In this document: one piece after another, positions 35,414-44,499 of the stretch
Numbering within the stretch: the stretch's first letter is position 1
How the letters are laid out: the number at the start of each line of letters is the position of its first letter
Source of the DNA: Winogradskyella pacifica
GTDB taxonomy: Bacteria; Bacteroidota; Bacteroidia; Flavobacteriales; Flavobacteriaceae
Reading direction: 5' to 3'
Length of the DNA stretch: 64,000 nucleotides
Assembly: GCF_013403915.1 (NCBI RefSeq)
Contig: NZ_JABFDI010000015.1
Coordinates: 44,562 to 108,561, forward strand
Program-made: the position numbers and the translations under genes
The notes under the pieces: model-generated
What the model was told of the DNA's origin: nothing
What the model saw: only the letters and a program-made list of their open reading frames with translations
The model's database searches: none

Positions 35414-36385
35414 ATGGCTAAAGTAAAATATTATTATGATTCCGAAACGCTTTCTTACCGAAAGATTAAGCGTAAAAAAGCAACAACTCTTAAGTATGCC
35501 GCTGTATTTTTAACCGCTGCTGGCTTATTTGCTTTTTTGATGGTTTTTATTGCTAGTCAATATATTGAGTCGCCAAAAGAGCGACAAATGGCGAGAGAAT
35601 TGCAAAATATGGAATTGCAATACGAATTGTTAAACAAGCGAACAGATGATGCTTTTGCTGCTTTAGAAAATGTTGAAGAGCGCGACAATGCTATTTATAG
35701 ACTCTATTTTGAAGCCAACCCAATACCTACAGAGCAACGAAGAGCAGGATTTGGTGGTATTAACCGTTATAAAAAGTATGAAGGTTTTGATAATACTAAA
35801 CTAATTGCTGAAAGTAATAAGCGTTTAGATATTTTAGAAAAAGCTGTTGTTGTGCAATCTAAATCGTTAGATGAAATTGCAAAATTAGCAGAAGACAAAG
35901 AAAAGTTTTTAGAAGCTATACCTGCAATTCAACCTATAAGTAACGAGAATATGACACGTATGGCATCTGGTTATGGTTATAGAACGGATCCATTTACTAA
36001 GGTTCGGAAATTTCATTACGGTATGGATTTTACAGCACCACGTGGCACACCGATTTACGCTTCTGGAGATGGAGTAATTACCCGTGCAGATAGCCAATCT
36101 ACAGGGTATGGAAATCATATTAGAATAGATCATGGTTATGGTTACATATCTTTATACGCCCATTTATATAAATACAACGTTAAAGTTAACCAACGCGTAA
36201 AACGTGGAGATTTAATAGGCTTTGTGGGTAGTACAGGTCGTTCTGAAGCACCGCACTTGCATTACGAAGTCTTTAAAGATGGTGAGCGTATTAATCCTAT
36301 TAATTTTTATTATGGTAACTTATCTGCTGAAGAATACGATATCTTACTTAAGAAAGCGTCATTAGAAAACCAATCCCTCGATTAA
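35414..36385 (+). CDS. M23 (LytM) family peptidoglycan endopeptidase
   Basis: This 323-residue protein has one membrane span near the N-terminus (about 28-49), a coiled-coil (about 50-170) and a C-terminal LytM domain. The zinc and catalytic motifs are FHYGMDFTAPRGTPI (HxxxD), HGYGYISLYAHL and HLHYEV. It should cut peptide cross-links in the periplasm or regulate division amidases. It starts the plus-strand series M23, MerR (1-bp gap), LemA and TPM genes. Confidence 0.92.
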   Translation: MAKVKYYYDSETLSYRKIKRKKATTLKYAAVFLTAAGLFAFLMVFIASQYIESPKERQMARELQNMELQYELLNKRTDDAFAALENVEERDNAIYRLYFEANPIPTEQRRAGFGGINRYKKYEGFDNTKLIAESNKRLDILEKAVVVQSKSLDEIAKLAEDKEKFLEAIPAIQPISNENMTRMASGYGYRTDPFTKVRKFHYGMDFTAPRGTPIYASGDGVITRADSQSTGYGNHIRIDHGYGYISLYAHLYKYNVKVNQRVKRGDLIGFVGSTGRSEAPHLHYEVFKDGERINPINFYYGNLSAEEYDILLKKASLENQSLD

Positions 36386-36386
36386 G

Positions 36387-36716
36387 ATGCATATAGACTT
36401 ACCAGAAAAACGATATTACGGTATTGGAGAAGTAGCTAAAGCTTTTAAAGTGAATGCCTCTTTAATTCGATTTTGGGAAAAAGAATTCGATGCTTTAAAA
36501 CCGAAGAAGAATGCTAAAGGGAACAGGAAATTTACTCCAGAAGACATTAAAAATCTTAAGTTTATTTACCATTTAGTAAAAGAAAGAGGATTTACACTTG
36601 AAGGTGCAAAAACACATCTTAAAGAAGAAAAAAAACAAGCTTTAGAAAAATTTGAAATTATCGAAAAGCTTGAAAGCATCAAAGCACAACTTAACAAAAT
36701 TAAAACACAACTTTAA
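36387..36716 (+). CDS. MerR-family transcriptional regulator
   Basis: This 109-residue protein has the MerR winged helix (YYGIGEVAKAFKVNASLIRFWE, about 10-31, then GNRKFTPEDIKNLKFIYHLV) and a short C-terminal coiled-coil (about 75-109). There is no ligand-binding domain or cysteine-rich sensor. It starts one base after the M23 peptidase stop and precedes lemA by 12 bp, so it probably lies in the same operon. The target genes cannot be told from the sequence. Confidence 0.88.
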   Translation: MHIDLPEKRYYGIGEVAKAFKVNASLIRFWEKEFDALKPKKNAKGNRKFTPEDIKNLKFIYHLVKERGFTLEGAKTHLKEEKKQALEKFEIIEKLESIKAQLNKIKTQL

Positions 36717-36728
36717 AACTAAACTATC

Positions 36729-37325
36729 ATGAAAAAATGGCTAATTCCTGTAATCGTAATTGCAATCATTGCATTTGGAATCTACAATTGGGCTGTAGGA
36801 TTTAATAATACAGCTGTAACTTATGAAGCAGATGCTAAAACAGCTTGGTCTAATGTAGAAAGTTCTTACCAAAGACGAAATGATCTTATTGGTAATTTAG
36901 TTAAAACTGTACAAGGCGCTGCTGATTTTGAAAAATCAACCTTAACAGCTGTAATAGAAGCTAGAGCAAAAGCAACTTCTACAACAATTGATGCCAGTAA
37001 TTTAACTGCTGATAACATGGCGCAATTTCAACAAGCACAAAGTGGGTTAAGCGGAGCGTTATCCAAATTATTAGTATCTGTTGAGCGTTACCCTGAATTA
37101 AAAGCGAATCAAAATTTCTTAGAACTTCAAAGTCAATTAGAAGGTACCGAAAACCGAATTAATATCGCTAGAGATCGGTTTAATGAAAAGGTTAATATTT
37201 ATGACATACATACTTCAAAATTTCCAGGATCAGTTTTAGCTGGTTGGTTTGGATTTGAAGAAATGCCTAGATATAAAGCAGATGCTGGTAGCGAAAATGC
37301 TCCAGACGTTAATTTCGACTTTTAA
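36729..37325 (+). CDS. lemA: LemA family protein
   Basis: This 198-residue protein has an N-terminal membrane anchor (WLIPVIVIAIIAFGIYNW, about 4-21) and the LemA helical domain. Blocks seen are TAWSNVESSYQRRNDLIGNL, SVERYPELKANQNFLELQ, GTENRINIARDRFN and a conserved FPGSVLAGWFGF. LemA proteins are membrane-attached with an extracytoplasmic helical bundle; function is unknown. In many bacteria lemA sits next to TPM-domain genes, as here. It is the first of four genes of that group. Confidence 0.93.
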   Translation: MKKWLIPVIVIAIIAFGIYNWAVGFNNTAVTYEADAKTAWSNVESSYQRRNDLIGNLVKTVQGAADFEKSTLTAVIEARAKATSTTIDASNLTADNMAQFQQAQSGLSGALSKLLVSVERYPELKANQNFLELQSQLEGTENRINIARDRFNEKVNIYDIHTSKFPGSVLAGWFGFEEMPRYKADAGSENAPDVNFDF

Positions 37326-37338
37326 TTAAAATCTATTT

Positions 37339-37776
37339 ATGCCAAATATTGAGCAGTTCCTAACAGCCAAGGAAGAAGCCGAAATTGTTGAAGCTATTAG
37401 AATTGCTGAAGGCAAAACCTCTGGTGAAATTCGTGTACATATAGAACAGAAATGTGATATTGATGTCTACGAACATGCCTTAGAAGTATTTCATTATTTA
37501 AAAATGGATAATACCATTCAACGTAATGGTGTACTCATCTATGTTGCAGTAGATAATAAATCTTTTGTGATTTTTGGAGATCAAGGCATTAATAATAGTG
37601 TTGGCGCTGACTTTTGGAATTCTACGCGCGATAAAATTTCTAGTCAGTTTAAGTCAGGCCGTTTTAAACAAGGTTTAATTGATGGTATTCAGGAGGCAGG
37701 CAAAGCATTATCTCAATATTTTCCTTGGGATCATAATGACAAAGATGAATTGGATAATACAATCTCAAAAGGATAA
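37339..37776 (+). CDS. TPM-domain protein, cytosolic type
   Basis: This 145-residue protein consists of a TPM (DUF477) domain (IEQFLTAKEEAEIVEAIRIAE, then GEIRVHIEQ, GVLIYVAVDNKSFVIFGDQG and FKQGLIDGIQEAGKALSQYFP). It has no signal peptide. The acidic tail (WDHNDKDELD) is typical. TPM domains are annotated as phosphatase-like or assembly factors; the role here is unknown. It lies 13 bp after lemA, and its stop overlaps the start of the second TPM gene. Confidence 0.9.
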   Translation: MPNIEQFLTAKEEAEIVEAIRIAEGKTSGEIRVHIEQKCDIDVYEHALEVFHYLKMDNTIQRNGVLIYVAVDNKSFVIFGDQGINNSVGADFWNSTRDKISSQFKSGRFKQGLIDGIQEAGKALSQYFPWDHNDKDELDNTISKG

Positions 37777-38600
37777 TGCAACAGATAAAACATATCGCAT
37801 TTAAGGTTTTAGTTCTATTACTTTTAGTAAGTCCACTAATTGGACAAGCTCAATATAATATTCCTGAAAAACCAAAGTTTCAAACTAGTGTATACGATGA
37901 CGACATTAATTTATTATCAGCGTCAGAAAAAAGCAGCTTAGAACAAAAACTAATACGCTATTCTGATTCTACATCAACACAAATTGTGGTTGCAATCATT
38001 GGCTCTACCAATGGCGAATACATCAATTATTTAGGAGCACAATGGGGAGAAGCATGGGGAATTGGCCAAGCTGATAAAGACAACGGTATTTTTATTCTTT
38101 TAGCTCGAAACGATCGAAAAATAAATATCAGCACTGGTAAAGGTGTTGAACACTTACTAACAGATGCCTTAAGTAAGCGTATTATAAATAATGATATCAT
38201 TCCTTACTTTAAAAAAAATGATTATTACGGTGGATTAAACCGTGCTACGGATGTTATTTTTGAAGTAATGACTGGTGAATACAAAGGCACACGACAAACC
38301 GAAAACGGATTCCCAACTGAAGTTATCTTTTTCCTATTTATCATTTTCATCATTTTTATAATCGCCATTTCTAAAACTCGTGGAGGAGGAAATGGAGGTA
38401 ATAGAGGAAATCGCGCTGGAAGCGGAGGACTTCTCGAAGCCATTATCTTAAGTAATATGGGACGTGGAAGTTTCTCTAAAGGTTCATCTTCAGGTGGCTT
38501 TGGCGGCAGCTCTGGAGGAGGCTTCGGAGGTGGAGGTGGTTTTGGTGGAGGCTTTGGAGGCGGAAGTTTTGGTGGTGGAGGCGCTTCAGGTGGCTGGTAA
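37776..38600 (+). CDS. TPM-domain exported membrane protein with Gly-rich tail
   Basis: This 274-residue protein has a signal peptide (FKVLVLLLLVSPLIGQA), then the TPM domain (about 40-165, DDDINLLSASEKSSLEQKLI, ISTGKGVEHLLTDALSKRII). A membrane span follows (EVIFFLFIIFIIFIIAI, about 178-195) and a Gly/Ser-rich tail (about 200-274, many GGFGGG units). The ATG overlaps the stop of the previous gene by one base, so the pair is translationally coupled. The role is inferred only from the LemA/TPM context. Confidence 0.9.
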   Translation: MQQIKHIAFKVLVLLLLVSPLIGQAQYNIPEKPKFQTSVYDDDINLLSASEKSSLEQKLIRYSDSTSTQIVVAIIGSTNGEYINYLGAQWGEAWGIGQADKDNGIFILLARNDRKINISTGKGVEHLLTDALSKRIINNDIIPYFKKNDYYGGLNRATDVIFEVMTGEYKGTRQTENGFPTEVIFFLFIIFIIFIIAISKTRGGGNGGNRGNRAGSGGLLEAIILSNMGRGSFSKGSSSGGFGGSSGGGFGGGGGFGGGFGGGSFGGGGASGGW

Positions 38601-38670
38601 TCCTCTCGTTTTAAGTCTAATTTTTACTTTCAGTAGCCAGTAGGATTTATTTCAATTTAAAAATTTAGTC

Positions 38671-39181
38671 ATGCGATTAAAATTCTTCTTTCAACTTACA
38701 ATCGTCTGCATTTTGTTTTTGAATTGTAAAGAAACAAAAACTGATGCTGAAACAATCCCATCGTATATTCCAGAAAACACATCTCAAAAGCGAGTTGTTG
38801 ATTTAGCTAACTTATTTTCAAACGTTGAAAGCGATTCATTAGCTTATAAAATTATTGGATACGAAAAACACACCACAAATCAAATTGCAATTCTAACTTT
38901 AGATTCATTACCACCAAACACAACGATTCAATATTTTGGAACTGAAGTTGGTGAAAATTGGGGAATTGGCACAAAAGAAAAAAAACAACGGTTTACTCAT
39001 CACAATTTCTAATCACGATAGAAAAGTCGCAATTTCAACAGCAATTGGCACCGAACAAACCATTTCCGATTACGAATGCAACGTTATAATTGATAGCATA
39101 ATAATTCCTCAATTTAGAACCAACAACTATTATAAAGGAGTTGATAAAGCTTTAGATTCTTTAATTCTACTTTGGGATTAA
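38671..39181 (+). pseudogene. Frameshifted TPM-domain lipoprotein
   Basis: The ATG at 38671 opens a lipoprotein-like N-terminus (FFFQLTIVCILFLNC, with Cys19), followed by the first half of a TPM domain (RVVDLANLFSNVES, then YFGTEVGENWGIGTKEK). The frame ends at 39010-39012. The second half (NNGLLITISNHDRKVAIST to LILLWD) continues in another frame to 39181. Removing one A from the 8-A tract at 38978-38985 restores a single frame of about 170 residues. It may be a real frameshift, slippage-dependent expression or a sequencing error. The 3' end is convergent with the barrel gene. Confidence 0.75.
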
Positions 39182-41958
39182 TCAAAATAGATCATATCAC
39201 CACCACCTGTTTCACCTTTACTTCCTAAGCTATTAAATTTATAACTAAAGCTTAGCATAAAGTACTGTCTTAAAACGGTACTCTGCTTATCTTCAATATA
39301 ATCTTGAGTGGCTATACGCATAGCATTAGTATTTTGATTTAATAAGTCGTAAACCTTTAATGTTATGATAGCTTTATCCTTAAACATACTATAAGCTAAT
39401 GTTGAATTCCAAAACCAAGCACTTTTCTGAAAACCATCGGTCACATTAGGATTATAATTAAAACTAACATCATTTCTCCACTCAAAGTTTTTTGGTAAAA
39501 AAGTAGCCGTTCTTACACCCGCATTATGACTTGTAAATTGACGATCGTCAAAAGCTTCAATATCATAAGATGTGTTCGTATAACTTATCTGGTAATAAGG
39601 TTTAAACTCTAATACTTTATCCCATATAAAATCTACACCGAATCTTGGTGAGATTCTATCGGACTTACTAGCATATTTTACATCGTTATTAAAGTTAATT
39701 CGTTCTGAAGTATTATAACTTGCTCTAAACTTTAGTTTAATAGTTCTTAAGGTATCAACCTTAAAATCTTTATTGTAGTTTACCCAAGAACCAATATTAT
39801 AATTCCCATCAACGTTTACATAAGTCGTTGTTCGCTTTAACGTTTCTTCATCTATAGTCGTTTTAGCCACAACTTGATTATCTGAAACACTAGCATTAAC
39901 ACCCACATAAAAACCAGTACGCTTTTGCCAATCGAACCCATTATAGCCAAGATATAAACTATGATTATTTGAAGGTTCTAAATTAGGATTACCAATTACA
40001 GTTTGAAGTGGATTTGATACGTCTTCATAGGCTTGAAGCTGTCGTAGTCCTGGTGGCTGATTTTCAAGCCAATAATTTGCATAAATTGACGACTTAGGAC
40101 TAAACGTATAGCTGATATATGAATTAGCCTCTATATTTTCAAAATCGCGTTCTACATTAAATTCTGGTCTTAATAAATCTTGATTTTTAAGAGTTCTTAT
40201 GTTATAACCTAAATCGAAACTTGTAGATAATTTTTCTCCTCTATAAGACAATCCCACTGATGGAATACTTCTATAATCTGTATATTGAAAATCTGTACTT
40301 AGATTCGTATTAAAATCTGTAAAATCTTGCGTACCATTATTAAAATCAAAAGTGCTTTCTCTGTTGTTATCTTTATCTCTAGCGTACTCATAATCTAAAT
40401 TTAAGAAAAACTTTTTAGTTACGATTGGTAACCTATAAGACAGTTTTGTAGACACACCATAACTATTATTTTCACCATTGGTAAATTGATTTCTATCGAT
40501 GATTTCTGGATTGCTACCAAAAACTTCTGTGTTTGATTCTAAAAAATCATCACTTTCTTGCTGATTGATACGCGTCTCTAATTCGGCTTTAATAAAAGCA
40601 CCACGATTTCCTAATCGTTTAGTAATAGAAATTTCATTAGAAAATCGTTTTACATAACTTTCTACATTAGAGTTTAGGTTAGATTGATTGGTTAAAATTA
40701 AATCTTCATCTAAGGTTTCCTCATTACTAGTATATAATGTTCTCGATTTTGAATACCCAAATGAAGGCTCTATATTAATTTGAAAAGTAGAATCGGTTTC
40801 AATTTCGAATTCTAAATTAAACGAATGATTATCCGTATCGTTTGTAGACTTAGAGTCGGAATTGGTAAAATAACGCGAATCAGATAAAATAGTTTCGCGT
40901 TCGGATGAAGACTCATTTTCAGAATTACTCGATGAGAAAAAATAATCTGCGGACACATCGGTTTTTTCACCTATAATATCGGCATAGTTAACACCTGCAT
41001 TTTGCGAAGTCGTAATCCCTTCTCCTCCACCAAAAGATCGACCATCTATAGTAAAAGAACCATTACCATCAAAAGACACACTGTTTCCACCTCCTAACAT
41101 TTTTGAAATCTCTCCAAAACTAAATCCTGGTGTATTAGTATTATTACCACCCGCAAGCACACTTACACGTCTATCATTATCAAACAAATTTACCATACCT
41201 GCAAACTCGTAACGATCGTCAGTTCCAGCTCCTGCAGAAACCCTCCCAAAAACCCCTTTATTATTTTCTTCTTTAATAGTAAGATTTATCGTTTTATTTT
41301 CTTTGTCACCTTCCTCTCCCGTAAAGGCTTCAGATTTGGTTTTTGTATCTACAATCTGAATTTTTTCAATTATATCTTTAGTTAAATTCTTAGTGGTAAT
41401 GGTAGGGTCGTCACCAAAAAAGGGTTTCCCATTCACTAAAATTTTATTTACTGATTTTCCATTAACCGTAATATTACCTTCTTCATCTACTTCTACGCCT
41501 GGTAACTGTTTTAATAAGTCTTCAACGTTGGCATCTTTTTTCGTTTTGAAAGATTTTACGTTAAACTCTAAAGTATCTTTTTTAATCGTTATCGGAGCTG
41601 TAGATTTTACCAAAACCTCTCCTAATTGATTATCAAGAGACATTGTTATTGTACCTAAATCAATCGTCTTTTTATCGATTACAATTTCCTTGAAATACGT
41701 TTTATAGCCCACATAAGACACGTAGAAATTTAAGCTCTTATCATAGGTTGAATTTTCAATTTTAAATTTTCCATCTTTATCTGATATGGTATACGTCACT
41801 ACCGAACTGTCTTTTACACGTTCTAAGTAAACGGTTGCAGACTCTAAAGATAATTCAGTGTCCTCGGCTTTTAATGTTCCTGTAATTTCGAATGATTTTT
41901 CTTGAGAAAATGATTGTAATGCAAATAAAAACGCAAAAACTAGACTTAGTTTTTTCAT
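39178..41958 (-). CDS. Outer-membrane beta-barrel protein with N-terminal carboxypeptidase-like domain
   Basis: This 926-residue protein has a signal peptide (KLSLVFAFLFALQSFS before Q), a carboxypeptidase-regulatory-like domain (about 22-110, SFEITGTLKAED), a plug-like stretch (about 125-230) and a large barrel to the final YFD. It belongs to the type often called outer membrane beta-barrel family protein in Bacteroidota. A short KINLT-type motif near residue 225 is plausibly a substrate-binding plug. The substrate is unknown and SusD is not adjacent. It overlaps the frameshifted TPM gene by four bases on the opposite strand. Confidence 0.85.
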   Translation of the reverse strand: MKKLSLVFAFLFALQSFSQEKSFEITGTLKAEDTELSLESATVYLERVKDSSVVTYTISDKDGKFKIENSTYDKSLNFYVSYVGYKTYFKEIVIDKKTIDLGTITMSLDNQLGEVLVKSTAPITIKKDTLEFNVKSFKTKKDANVEDLLKQLPGVEVDEEGNITVNGKSVNKILVNGKPFFGDDPTITTKNLTKDIIEKIQIVDTKTKSEAFTGEEGDKENKTINLTIKEENNKGVFGRVSAGAGTDDRYEFAGMVNLFDNDRRVSVLAGGNNTNTPGFSFGEISKMLGGGNSVSFDGNGSFTIDGRSFGGGEGITTSQNAGVNYADIIGEKTDVSADYFFSSSNSENESSSERETILSDSRYFTNSDSKSTNDTDNHSFNLEFEIETDSTFQINIEPSFGYSKSRTLYTSNEETLDEDLILTNQSNLNSNVESYVKRFSNEISITKRLGNRGAFIKAELETRINQQESDDFLESNTEVFGSNPEIIDRNQFTNGENNSYGVSTKLSYRLPIVTKKFFLNLDYEYARDKDNNRESTFDFNNGTQDFTDFNTNLSTDFQYTDYRSIPSVGLSYRGEKLSTSFDLGYNIRTLKNQDLLRPEFNVERDFENIEANSYISYTFSPKSSIYANYWLENQPPGLRQLQAYEDVSNPLQTVIGNPNLEPSNNHSLYLGYNGFDWQKRTGFYVGVNASVSDNQVVAKTTIDEETLKRTTTYVNVDGNYNIGSWVNYNKDFKVDTLRTIKLKFRASYNTSERINFNNDVKYASKSDRISPRFGVDFIWDKVLEFKPYYQISYTNTSYDIEAFDDRQFTSHNAGVRTATFLPKNFEWRNDVSFNYNPNVTDGFQKSAWFWNSTLAYSMFKDKAIITLKVYDLLNQNTNAMRIATQDYIEDKQSTVLRQYFMLSFSYKFNSLGSKGETGGGDMIYFD

Positions 41959-42045
41959 GTGATTGATTGGTTGATTGATGATTAGCTGATTTAGAAACGC
42001 AAGAAAGCTAGAAATCGTATGAAATTTCTTAAAATTATTATAAAA

Positions 42046-44484
42046 TTATCTTTTAAGAGTAAAGTGACCTTTAAAGGTTCTACCATCTAATAATGTTGCT
42101 GCAAACCAATAGTCATCGGTTGGTAGTAATTTCCCATTATGAGAACCGTTCCATTTTGGGTTTGATGCATTAATTAACCCAACTAATTTTCCATAACGAT
42201 TGAATATTTCAACATGTACATTTTTAGATAATTCTAGAGAAAAACCTTTAATTTGCCAAGTATCATTTACAGTATCTCCATTTGGTGTGAAGAATTTTGG
42301 AAATCCTAAAACAACAACATCCGTTGATACAATTCCACAGTCGGCTTTTATATCTTTAACGTAGACTGAATGAATTCCTGCAGGTAAATTTTCAAAACTA
42401 TTTGAATCTTGATATATACCGTTTTCGTCATCTAAAGCATAAACATAATCTCCATCTCCCGACACAATTACTGTAATAGAATTATTTTCTGATAAATCGG
42501 TAACCTCAATGGTTTCAAAAGTTGCTGTATTTGAAGGTAAAACTGTAATCGTTCTCGTATTGGCACAACCAAAAGGTTTAGTGACTTCTACAGAATAAGT
42601 TCCAGGTTCATTAACGTCAATAGTTATTGTTGTTTCACCTGTAGACCAATTATAATAAAAATTATTTGGAACATCATCCACCACACCTCCATTAAGTGAT
42701 ATAGTATCTGGAAATGTATTTGTACAATAGAAAATAGTCTCGTTTTCAAGTAGGTTTGGCAAATGTTCGACTTTTAAATTCACCTCTGCAATACTATAAC
42801 AACTCCCATTTTGTTCTAATCTCGCAAAAATGGTTTGGTTATAAGGTTCTGTATTAGTAAAATTACTATTCAATTGATTGTCTTGAAGCAACGCGTTACT
42901 ATGTGTTTCATAATACCCTAAAACAACAACATCTGATGCTAGAGAATTTAAAATCTGACTTTCTGCCTGTGTTAAATCAAAGCTAACTACACCTGTCTCG
43001 TTTAAATTATCACACTCAGTTAAAATACTATAATTTGAAACATTTGTGTTTACAGACAACAGCACTTCTGCTATTACACTACAACCAGTTATAGTATTTA
43101 ATACCTGTGCATAAACCACTTGATTATTGGTTAGATTGGTATAATTATCATCATCTAAAGGAATCGACAAGTCTACCGTTTCAAAAAAGTTAACGTCTAA
43201 ATTATTTAAATCACCACTGACAATAACATCGTTATAAGTACTAAGATTAAAATTAGAAATACCATCCATTACATCATCCTCACATTGGCTAATCGTAATG
43301 TTATTGACAATTGGTATAGCATTTATGGTTATGGTTAACGGATATCGTTCTGTATTAGTTGAACAACCTTGCACAACTGGCAATAACCAATAGGTTGTCG
43401 TCGTATTAATATTTACATCATAATTTAACCCAACATGAATTGGTGTCATTGAAGTTGACGTTTCAAACCACCAAACTTCTGAAGTTGAAGCTTCAGCCGT
43501 TAATGTAAAAGTATCTGTCCCACAAACAGCAATATCACCATCCAAAACTCTTGGCATTATAAGCGTCGTACTTGCGGATAAGCTAATATTGGGTTCATTA
43601 GGCATACCTCCATACTCAACAATATAGCCTTGAGGGTGATATGGATTATTTACTGCTAAATCACCTGTATTGGACAAGTCATTCCACGCCCCTAAAACAC
43701 CAATTGATGCATCTGTAATATGCGCATAATCTTCATTATTAACATTATTGGGCTCATTATAATTCCAAAAAGAGAACTCATTATTTGCCGCACTCCCATT
43801 AGCATTACCTTGCCAAAACACCGTACCTGCTTCCGGACCTGTAACCCATTTCCATGTACCTTCAACTTCGGCATCAGATCCTCCAATCCATCCCGTTCCT
43901 GGACTTTGCTCACCTGCCAATTGCGATTCTTCTTCAGATGATAACGTTGCTAAATAGCCTCGTAAACCAAAATAAGTTTGTGCTGCAGCTGCATCTCTTG
44001 CTTGCGTCCAAGTAATACCTGGATCAGATACGTAAAAATAATAATGTCCTGTACTTGGTAAGTAATTAGCGTCTCCTAAATTAATTGAAAACTGTCTATC
44101 TTGAGTGAATGTTGTTTGTGTTGTTTGAAAAACTACATTTTCTATAGCACTTTCAAACTCTGCAAAAGTTGCTGGTCCAGATAAAGTTAAAAGTCCTTCC
44201 GATGCATTCCAACTCGATGAAATATTGGGATTCGTTCCAATTAACTCTAAAGTATCTTGTCCGTTTTGATATCCTTCAGCTATTTGTACAAAAATCTCGG
44301 ATAATGAGGTGTCTTCAGGATTTGGATCGGTAATAGAAACAGAAGCTACTATTGATACTTGTGATTGCGGGCAATATATCTGTCCTCCTGAAACACTTAT
44401 TTCAGGAGGAAGATTTTGTGTAAACCCATAACAATGGCATAACCAAAAGCATAAGATAAAAATAAAGCGCTTTATTATTTTCAT
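42046..44484 (-). CDS. T9SS type B exported C-type lectin-like protein
   Basis: This 812-residue protein has a signal peptide (FIFILCFWLCHCYGFTQ). A C-type lectin-like domain follows at about residues 145-295: HYYFYVSDPGITWTQARDAA, GWIGGSDAEVEGTWKWVTGP, FSFWNYNEPNNVNNEDYAHI and WNDLS, ending GYIVEYGG. Several immunoglobulin-like segments come next. The C-terminus (PKFFTPNGDTVNDTWQIKGF, VEIFNRYGKLV, then PTDDYWFAATLLDGRTFKGH) is a type IX secretion type B sorting domain. So it is exported to the cell surface or medium and probably binds glycans. The calcium-site motif EPNN is present, so sugar binding is plausible. Confidence 0.9.
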   Translation of the reverse strand: MKIIKRFIFILCFWLCHCYGFTQNLPPEISVSGGQIYCPQSQVSIVASVSITDPNPEDTSLSEIFVQIAEGYQNGQDTLELIGTNPNISSSWNASEGLLTLSGPATFAEFESAIENVVFQTTQTTFTQDRQFSINLGDANYLPSTGHYYFYVSDPGITWTQARDAAAAQTYFGLRGYLATLSSEEESQLAGEQSPGTGWIGGSDAEVEGTWKWVTGPEAGTVFWQGNANGSAANNEFSFWNYNEPNNVNNEDYAHITDASIGVLGAWNDLSNTGDLAVNNPYHPQGYIVEYGGMPNEPNISLSASTTLIMPRVLDGDIAVCGTDTFTLTAEASTSEVWWFETSTSMTPIHVGLNYDVNINTTTTYWLLPVVQGCSTNTERYPLTITINAIPIVNNITISQCEDDVMDGISNFNLSTYNDVIVSGDLNNLDVNFFETVDLSIPLDDDNYTNLTNNQVVYAQVLNTITGCSVIAEVLLSVNTNVSNYSILTECDNLNETGVVSFDLTQAESQILNSLASDVVVLGYYETHSNALLQDNQLNSNFTNTEPYNQTIFARLEQNGSCYSIAEVNLKVEHLPNLLENETIFYCTNTFPDTISLNGGVVDDVPNNFYYNWSTGETTITIDVNEPGTYSVEVTKPFGCANTRTITVLPSNTATFETIEVTDLSENNSITVIVSGDGDYVYALDDENGIYQDSNSFENLPAGIHSVYVKDIKADCGIVSTDVVVLGFPKFFTPNGDTVNDTWQIKGFSLELSKNVHVEIFNRYGKLVGLINASNPKWNGSHNGKLLPTDDYWFAATLLDGRTFKGHFTLKR

Positions 44485-44499
44485 AAAAAATTAAAGCTA

